From positions 1,054,001-1,118,000 of the forward strand of contig JALRME010000002.1 in the NCBI GenBank assembly GCA_026120035.1: a stretch of 64,000 nt of DNA, given 5' to 3'. Shown piece after piece: positions 57,179 to 64,000 of this stretch. The stretch comes from Coleophoma eucalyptorum (lineage: Eukaryota > Ascomycota > Leotiomycetes > Helotiales > Dermateaceae). Position numbers and translations under genes: made by a program. Position 1 is the first letter of the stretch. Every line of letters begins with the position of its first letter. Below the pieces are notes generated by a model. It was not told the DNA's origin, did not search any database, and was given only the letters and a program-made list of their open reading frames with translations.

Positions 57179-58426
57179 ATGAATTCCGCATCTCTGACAG
57201 CCCCACCGCAAGGCCATACTTCCCAGATGTCCCACAACAAAAAGGATGCGCTCCCCGACTCAGCCCGCGGGAACTTGATCCCTCACGCAACTGCAAAGAC
57301 ACCCGGCAGACGAAATATGGCCGCTACTTTCAAATCATTCGTGGACAGCGCAAAGAGAACTATTTCCAGTTCTTCAACGCCGGTTCCAGGAACTCCAGCC
57401 GACTCTACGTCCATTGACACCTTATTTCCTAAAGTCGACCCCGCTGTCGATGGAGATGATTGCGATCATGATTGCTCCTCTTGCCATGTCAAATATCCAA
57501 AGGGCTTCAAGATAGAGGAGGGTGATAAACTGTACGGGCACATCAAGGGTTGGTCGACACATGTTCTGGTTGCAACTGGAAAAGCGGACTGGGTACGAGA
57601 TGTTGCAGACGAGAAAGGAAGTGTTATGGAAGCAATCGACAAGAGTAGTGTGAAGCCGAGTAACGGAGTATGTTGACTGTTGAAAAAAATGTACACCTGC
57701 TGACGCGTAACGTAGAAACTCATGTTATCTGCCTCGAATATCCCTACCCCGTCACATTCTTCCAGCTATGATGAGCCAACGACCGTCCTCCTTCTTCCCG
57801 CCTTTGTCATACTCGAAAATGTGACGCCAAAAGTAGTTCCTGCACTGATTGAGCATTTTGTCAACGCTGGTCCAACGAACACCACGCCGCTGGGGCCTTT
57901 CTCCATACCTGCTTCCCTCCCAGATTCCCTACCAACAGCCGAACAAGTCACATCTCGTCCGTCGCCTCACAGAGCACTGATCTTGCTGTGTTCGCAGAAG
58001 ACTCGCGATGCGCGATGCGGTCAGTCTGCGCCACTACTGCGAAAAGAGCTTGCGAGACACCTACAACCCTTGGGCTTGTACCGCGACCTGGATGACGAGA
58101 GACCAGGCGGAGTTGGGATATACTTTATATCCCATGTAGGAGGACACAAATATTCTGCAAATGTTATGGTATATCGTAAAGCTGACGCGTTTGGAATGGA
58201 CAACCTAGAGAGAGCGAAGATTGAGGGAGAGGTGCCGATGCCCTCAAAGGATGAACCAAATGAGCACGCAGGGGACGGTGCTGCACAGTGCCTGTGGCTT
58301 GCAAGAATCAAACCGGAGGACTGTGAGAATCTGGTAAAGTTTACCATTCTCCAAGGGAAGGTTGTCAAGCCCCACCAGCAACTGAGAGGAGGATTTGACC
58401 GCCAGAGAGGCGTCTTCAGCTGGTAG
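57179..58426 (+). CDS. aim32: Aim32/Apd1-type thioredoxin-like [2Fe-2S] protein
   Basis: Exons 57179–57667 and 57716–58426 give 399 aa of the sucrase/ferredoxin-like family. The C-terminal thioredoxin-like ferredoxin domain (about 245–399) has the four expected cluster ligands: Cys255 and Cys264 (LLCSQKTRDARCGQ, C-x8-C) and His303 and His307 (SHVGGHKYSANVMVY, H-x3-H), the Cys2His2 pattern described for yeast Apd1. The N-terminal half has a second group of cysteines, C95, C99 and C102 (CDHDCSSC), before KYPKGFKIEEGDKLYGHIKGW. Yeast Aim32 is mitochondrial and linked to redox quality control of import; Apd1 is cytosolic. The N-terminus here (Ser/Ala/Lys-rich, few acids) could be a mitochondrial leader. 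Protein ends FDRQRGVFSW. Confidence 0.92.
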
Positions 58427-58917
58427 GAGGAGAAAGCATGTTTCGTTTGGGCATTAGGAACGGCGCAGGTAAGTACGGCACCTTAGATGAAATTACATGA
58501 TATTATATTAGACTATGTGAGACTCTATGAGCTCCAAAATATAAAATGGAAAAAGAATCCCATTTGACGTCGAGCGCGGTCATTGTGCGATCGTGAGACG
58601 AGATGAATATCGGGATAATAAAATAGTGTAAGCCCCCATAGTCAGCCATCGTCATTAGACGGTAACCAGGACGGGAGAACCGACCAGACAGCGATCCTTG
58701 AGGGAAATCCTTGGTCCTGATTTGTCGCAAATTCAGGGTCACGCGAAAAGTCGCTGTAGCAACCGGCCCCTCGCGTGGACTGCCACCAGTGTCAACACAG
58801 CGCCTCCTCCAGCTTTAGACCGCAATCCATATATCGACATGCTTCTATTATTTGCAAAGACGTAGCATCTTATTTTTGCATTGGCAAATCCTGTATATCT
58901 TCAGTTGGTGCTTCGCT
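58427..58917. other. Spacer before the GBD/FH3 gene
   Basis: 491 bp holding the 3' end of the Aim32-like gene and the promoter of the next plus-strand gene. The frame of the next gene is open back to 58852, but only from a TTG. Confidence 0.6.
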
Positions 58918-61507
58918 ATGGCGTCCATCCATAGCAGCAATTCCTCTGAGGGTTCTTTGCATCATAAGCGCACCAAGTCATCTGTCTTGAGGTCTTTCAT
59001 GCACAAACGAACTCCTTCCAATGGTGCAACCTTACCCGCGACCGAAGTAATTGGATCTTATACTTCAATGCCGCCTTTCCAGTTTACTGAACCTGCATTG
59101 GGACTTCCGGACGACTGTCAATTCCCAAGAGCTTTGGCAGAAGTTCAGCAGAACCAGCAAGGTCCAAAACTAACGTCCCCAAAGAAATCGAAGGAAGAGA
59201 AGAGACCAACCACAAATCACGAGAGCAAAAGGTCTTTGCATAAGAAGACGCTGAGCTCGATCTCGTTGAAGTCGCTGGCAGGGAAGGAAGAAAATAAAGA
59301 AGGGAAACCAAAGAAAACGAAATCCTCCACCAACCTTTCCAGCCTTCTCTCTCGACCGAAGTCCTCAAAGAATCTCAAAGATGATGCAGCTGCATGCCAA
59401 CCTCGAACTTCGAAGGACAAAGAGAATCGAACTCCTCCAGCTTCTACCTCAGCAGGTGTCGACTCACGACCACCTCCCATATATGCGCAATTTTCCAGCC
59501 AAGCCTTCGCAGTTCAGCCGCTCGGCGGGAAGTTTTTGGAAGATGAAGTAGATCGGTATACACCACGAGAATACTCTCCAGATAAACAACGTGACTTTCG
59601 TCAGGAGCATAGAGTAGAAGCAAGTTTTAAGTCTCAGCGACCAAAATCAACATATCTCCCGAGTAGTTTTAGCGTCCAGGACATCAGTCTACGCAAGAGC
59701 ATAGAAAACATGAGGCGTAGCATGGATGTGTCGCCACGACCATCAGCAGATCCTCGGCCAAGCTTTGAGAGGAAAACCACGGAACCAACAACAAAAAGTG
59801 AAATGACATTGGCCAAACGTGGTGCAAGAGTTATGGCTGCCGTCACCGCACTTGGTAATAGACAGAAAGCGGTGATACCTGAACCAGACCTAGAGCCAGC
59901 GCTTAAAGATGAGAATGTCGACAAAGAGTTCGAGGCTATGCTAGACAGGCGAAATATACCAGAACATCAGCGTGGAAAAATGAGGAGTCTAGCTTTGTCA
60001 ATGAAGAAAGATTTTGTCAAACAAGACTGGGCTGAAATAGCAGCTGCAAAGAATGTTAGACCTGGAACCAATGGTAGCGATTCAAGCGCTGATGCTACTG
60101 CGGAGACGGAGGACGTTCATGCGACCAAGGCAAAACGACCCAGAAGCAGAACCTTTACTATCTCGAGAAAGTCAAGCAAGGATACGGAATCTAGCACCAA
60201 GAAACAACGGCCTGACTCTTTTGTTGCCAAACATACAAGGACAAAGTCAAACGAAAGCACCACTGGCAGTAATAAGACATTGACCGCTGCAGGTGTTGCT
60301 GCTGCAACCACACTTATTGCTAAAGCGAAAGGACAGCTTCCGGAGGACTTTGTATCCTACCTCAAAAAGGTCCAAAAGCCAGAGTTGATTGAAGTCGGAC
60401 GCTTGCATAAATTGCGCTTGTTGCTTCGAAACGAAACAGTGGCTTGGACAGATGATTTTATACGACAAGATGGTATGGAAGAAATTGTTGGATTATTGCA
60501 TAGGACTTTAGAAGTGGAGTGGAGGTAAGGAAGTGCTATTCGTCTACAAACTCTACTAACTCGTTTTCTTAAACAGAGAAGAGCACGAAGACCTTCTACT
60601 TCACGAGGTTCTGCTATGCCTCAAGGCGCTGTCAACCACAGCGCTGGCTTTGCAACACTTAAATCGAATTCAGAACACGCTCTTTCCAGCGCTGATTCAC
60701 ATGTTATTTGATGAGGAGAAGAAGGGCCCAAGCGAATTCACAACTCGCAGCATCGTAACCTCACTGTTGTTCACATATCTGAAATCTGCCCCGCTCGCGG
60801 AGCGATCCGAGAGAGCGAAGATACTACTTTCTTATTTACGTGATCCAGAGCCGAAAGAGGAAGAACGCCCTGTTCCCTTCGTTCTCGAAATGCATCAACC
60901 TCGTCCGTATAGAGTATGGTGTAAGGAAGTTGTAAATGTCACCAAAGAGGTTTTTTGGATATTCCTTCACAATCATAATGTCGTTGCTCAGCCCTCCAGC
61001 AACACTGGTCACACAACGCACCTGGAGACCGCTGCAACAAACGATACGCAATACCAGTATATGATTGATCACTTCCCTCAGGAACTGCCCCCAGTTCCTG
61101 CAGCACCATATGTTGGGGGTGTTGAGTGGGATGCTACCAATTATCTTGCTTCGCATTTGGAAATCCTGAACTCAATTATAGTTTCGCTACCCTCATACCA
61201 GGAGCGCAATAAATTGCGCGAAGAATTGCGTGTTTCCGGGTGGGAGAAATGCATGGGCGCTACCTTGCGCCTCTGCAAAGAGAAATTCTACGGCGGCGTC
61301 CACGCAGGTCTCCGATGCTGGGTAGCTGCTGCAAAGGAGGATGGCTGGGATACACGAGATGTCCGTTGTGGTCCTGCAGTGGAGAGCAGAAGCCCAGTCA
61401 AAAAGGCAGCTGCCAGCAGCCCTGTGAAGAAGCTTGAAGAGCCACCAAAGCTGGCACTCGAATTCAAGTTCGAGGAAAAAAAGACAGAAGTTGATACCTG
61501 GCTCTAA
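58918..61507 (+). CDS. Formin-type GBD/FH3 protein lacking FH1/FH2
   Basis: Exons 58918–60524 and 60577–61507 give 845 aa. Residues 1 to about 320 are basic, Ser/Lys-rich and probably disordered (KSKEEKRPTTNHESKRSLHKK). From about 330 the diaphanous-type GTPase-binding domain begins: EFEAMLDRRNIPEHQRGKMRSLALSMKKDFV. It continues after a Ser-rich insert as an armadillo-like FH3 region: LPEDFVSYLKKVQKPE, LRLLLRNETVAWTDDFI, GMEEIVGLLHRTLEVEWREEHEDLLLHEVLLCLKAL across the intron, then FTTRSIVTSLLFTYLK. Formins have FH1 and FH2 actin-assembly domains after this; here the protein ends instead with a short basic tail (SPVKKAAASSPVKK) and DTWL. It may act as a Rho-binding regulator without actin nucleation, which is inference. 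Confidence 0.87.
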
Positions 61508-63043
61508 GGAGAGTGATGGTAGTATCTGGGATGAGGGAGGAGTTTTTCTGGTTTGGTCTGGTGTTTATTGCTGCGTTTGTATATCATGTCTTGCTTGGAT
61601 CGATTGTCTTTATCTTTTCTTCCTTTTCCCTGCTGCAAAGCGAGGGACGAAAGTGGGTATCCCTCTTTTTTTGCAAGCTTGTATGCTTTACAGTCGTTGT
61701 CGCTTCGGACCGGCTTTTAATTTCTTCTCCGTTCGTTTTTTGTTAGGTCATGACTCTCTCTCACGCTATGATGTTTATACGAACGATTGGAATGGCTTGT
61801 TTATGATTGCGATGATTAGATAAAGACAATAAAAAATTCGGGTCAGAATTGGAAACACCACTCTGATATGATATCTTTTGTTTGCCTTGCTTCGGCCATT
61901 GTATGCTCTCTGTCGATTGATTTATCATCGATTGCATTTGTTTCTTTGATCTATGGAGAATGAGATATGTACCATCTGCCCAGAAGAGCTCGCCAATGCT
62001 ACTGCCACCACATGTTGTGAGATTTGAACATGGTCAAACACTTTTCTCGGGATGTTGCACAAGCTAGCAAGCTCTTCGTCCCCTTCATAAAGAAATCAAA
62101 AAGGATCCAGTGATAGCAGAACCGATACTAATTGAACACTGTAACTCCAAAGGCTCGTCACATCTTTTTTCAAATATTCCAAATACATAGAAAGTGTTAG
62201 TTTACGTCAAGTAGCGTAAGAATCAACTTTTAGGTCAACAGGTAAGAATTGGTGACTTTATGGGCAACGAAGAGTTTGAAGTATTCTGATTTCGTTCGAG
62301 GCAAACTCTATACTACGATTCGAAACTACCTCTGTTTTGTTAGAGGTTTCCACGACGCAAATCCTATTCACCGATATACATCTCACTTCGTCCTTTTCTT
62401 GCAATGATAGTAACCAATGCGAGAGAGCTAGCTCCAACCATTAGCAGGCCGTTCGCTGTTGTTGATTAAGCGAGCAGTGATTTCTGTGAGCAAATGACAA
62501 GGCACATTTTGTCGTAAATGCTTATTGGTAAGTAACATCTTTACTTTGTGATGTAGGCGAAGGCTGCCACATCGTTAGAGATTCTGAATTAATCTCTGAA
62601 TTAATCACAGAATGAAGGTATCTTCTTAATAAGAGATCCCTTTAGTGTAAAAATTCTGAGGTATTAATGTTTCACTCGCGCTAATTCCGGTTTTCACCAA
62701 CTGCTGCCGGAACTAATCATTCCTCTGGGGCTCAGGCTCTCATTAGTCTCTTGTCTGTACTGGACTTAGAAGCATCGCAGATTAGATCGGCTAACTAGAG
62801 TTGGCCGCGAATTGAAAGCTTCATTTGACATCGGCACATTCGCTTTAGCTCTTTGAGGCTGCAAGAGTGGGTGATTGTTTGATCCTGAGCAAGGGAATTG
62901 TCAATCACGTGCACATCCACTATCCCATCGTTGGTTGCACTGTAAGTATTTCTTTAGCATCCCAAGTAAATGAACTTTCTCAGTCAGTCAATTCTTGTGA
63001 GATTGAGAATATTTCGACCTGCTGTCTAAATCGGTTGATCAAG
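61508..63043. other. 1.5-kb spacer without a recognised gene
   Basis: 3' flank of the GBD/FH3 gene and promoter of the hydantoinase-like gene. Contains an AT-rich palindrome at 62581–62612. Short frames only. Confidence 0.55.
62581..62612. repeat. Direct repeat within a palindrome
   Basis: CTGAATTAATC occurs twice (62584 and 62596), flanked by ATTCTG and its inverse CAGAAT. It could form a short hairpin or a paired binding site about 430 bp before the next start codon. Confidence 0.55.
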
Positions 63044-64000
63044 ATGAAGAGCCCATACCTTAGAATTGGTGTTGATGTCGGCGGGTAAGTATTCTCATAT
63101 CCATCCCATTCTTACCTTCTATCTTCTATCTTCTATCTTTACTTAAACCACAAATTCTAATCCTATGAAGCACAAACACTGATGGAGTTGTTTTGGATCC
63201 TCTCCGCTCCTCGGAGCCTGATCGAGGAATTCTCGCATATCACAAAGCCAGCACAACATCAAACCCCAGCCTTGGAATCAATAAAGCGATTACGTCTATG
63301 TTCCAAAGCAACCCGGACATCAAAGCTGCAGATGTGGCCAGTGTCACGATTGGGACCACTCATTTCATCAATGCTGTTGTAGAGCAAGACGCAAACCGAC
63401 TTGCCAAGGTTGCTGTCCTTCGGTTATGTGGTCCCTTCTCAAAAGGCGTACCACCTTGTATCGATTGGCCAACGAGCTTGAGAGAACTGATCTGTGGCCA
63501 TATTGCCTTTCTTAGCGGTGGTTGTGAGGTCGATGGTTCTGAAATTCGAGATATAGACTCGGAGGAGATTGAAAGAGAATGTGAGGTGATCAAGCAGAAA
63601 GGCATCAAGAGTATTGTCATTGCAGGAATTTTCAGTCCAGTGGATATAGTGCACCAGCAGGAAGAGCGGGCTGCTGAGGTTGTTCGAAAATGTCTGCCAG
63701 ATGCTGATATTGTAACGTCAAAATCAGTCGCGAACCTGGGATTTCTTGAGAGGGAGAATGCAGCGATACTCAACGCGAGTATTTTAGCATTCGCCAGAAA
63801 AACGATCGCAGCTTTTCAAGATGCCGTACAAAGGCTGCGCCTTAAGTGTCCGGTCTTCATTACGCAAAACGATGGAACAATTCTTCTAGCCAGTGCAGCT
63901 GCAAAATTGCCAATTCGCACATTTTCTAGCGGCCCCACAAACAGCATGCGTGGTGCATCATTCTTGACGCAGAACGAAGTGAAGGAGGCCATGATGGTGG
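63044..64000 (+). CDS. Hydantoinase/oxoprolinase-family protein, 5' part
   Basis: Exon 1 is 63044–63084 and exon 2 starts at 63171; the frame stays open to the window edge, so only about 290 residues are visible. The N-terminal hydantoinase A/oxoprolinase signature is clear: RIGVDVGGTNTDGVVLD (phosphate-binding loop, split by the intron), TIGTTHFINAVVEQDANRLAKVAVLR, VIAGIFSPVD, and GPTNSMRGA at the edge. The family splits ring amides such as hydantoins or 5-oxoproline using ATP. This form, with TNTDG, resembles the shorter fungal members related to bacterial HyuA rather than the full 1,200-residue 5-oxoprolinase, but the end is not seen. The intron carries a TTCTATC triple repeat (63116–63138). 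Confidence 0.9.

Overview
This window is nuclear DNA from a filamentous ascomycete (Pezizomycotina). The evidence is short GT–AG introns of about 45–100 nt with CTAAC-like branch points, and fungal protein families such as Sec3, Gel-type GH72, Zn2Cys6, Srp40 and Aim32. A leotiomycete is my best guess from the general look of the proteins, but the window does not prove it. I recognise no transposon, tRNA, rRNA or CRISPR array. Genes lie on both strands, are mostly housekeeping, and have long non-coding spacers between some of them.

Left part (1–14.1 kb): the edge of an unidentified minus-strand exon; GDP-mannose pyrophosphorylase (364 aa); a very small double-stranded-RNA-binding-domain protein with a tiny first exon (118 aa); protein farnesyltransferase beta subunit (540 aa); and a divergent 779-aa protein with a Zn2Cys6-like cluster of unusual spacing. 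A 5.2-kb stretch without a recognisable gene follows.

Middle (19.3–41 kb): a five-unit polyubiquitin gene; a BRAP2/Etp1-type RING plus UBP-finger protein; exocyst Sec3 (1428 aa), divergent from a serine-rich Srp40/Nopp140-like nucleolar protein that starts with a LisH-like segment; a small threonine-rich single-pass membrane protein with a PPxY motif; a large secreted protein ending in 18-residue Ala/Ser/Val repeats; a kynurenine aminotransferase-like enzyme divergent from a mitochondrial D-lactate dehydrogenase; and a Dal5-type MFS permease.

Right part (44–64 kb): an RraA-like aldolase/decarboxylase; a WBP2-like GRAM protein with a PPxY motif; complex III hinge protein Qcr6; a second MFS transporter; a GPI-anchored GH72 beta-1,3-glucanosyltransferase; an orphan protein with an OB-like C-terminal half; an Aim32/Apd1 thioredoxin-like Fe–S protein; a formin-type GBD/FH3 protein without FH1/FH2; and the 5' end of a hydantoinase/oxoprolinase gene that runs off the right edge.

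Functional links are loose, as is usual in fungal chromosomes. Mannose activation, beta-glucan remodelling and exocyst-dependent secretion all serve wall growth. Qcr6 and D-lactate dehydrogenase both serve the respiratory chain. Exon joins given here were chosen by reading frame, splice-site consensus and family continuity, not by transcript data. I see no clear multi-gene novel system. The best leads are the small dsRBD protein, the atypical zinc cluster, the coding minisatellite, the OB-like orphan and a hairpin inside a Qcr6 intron.
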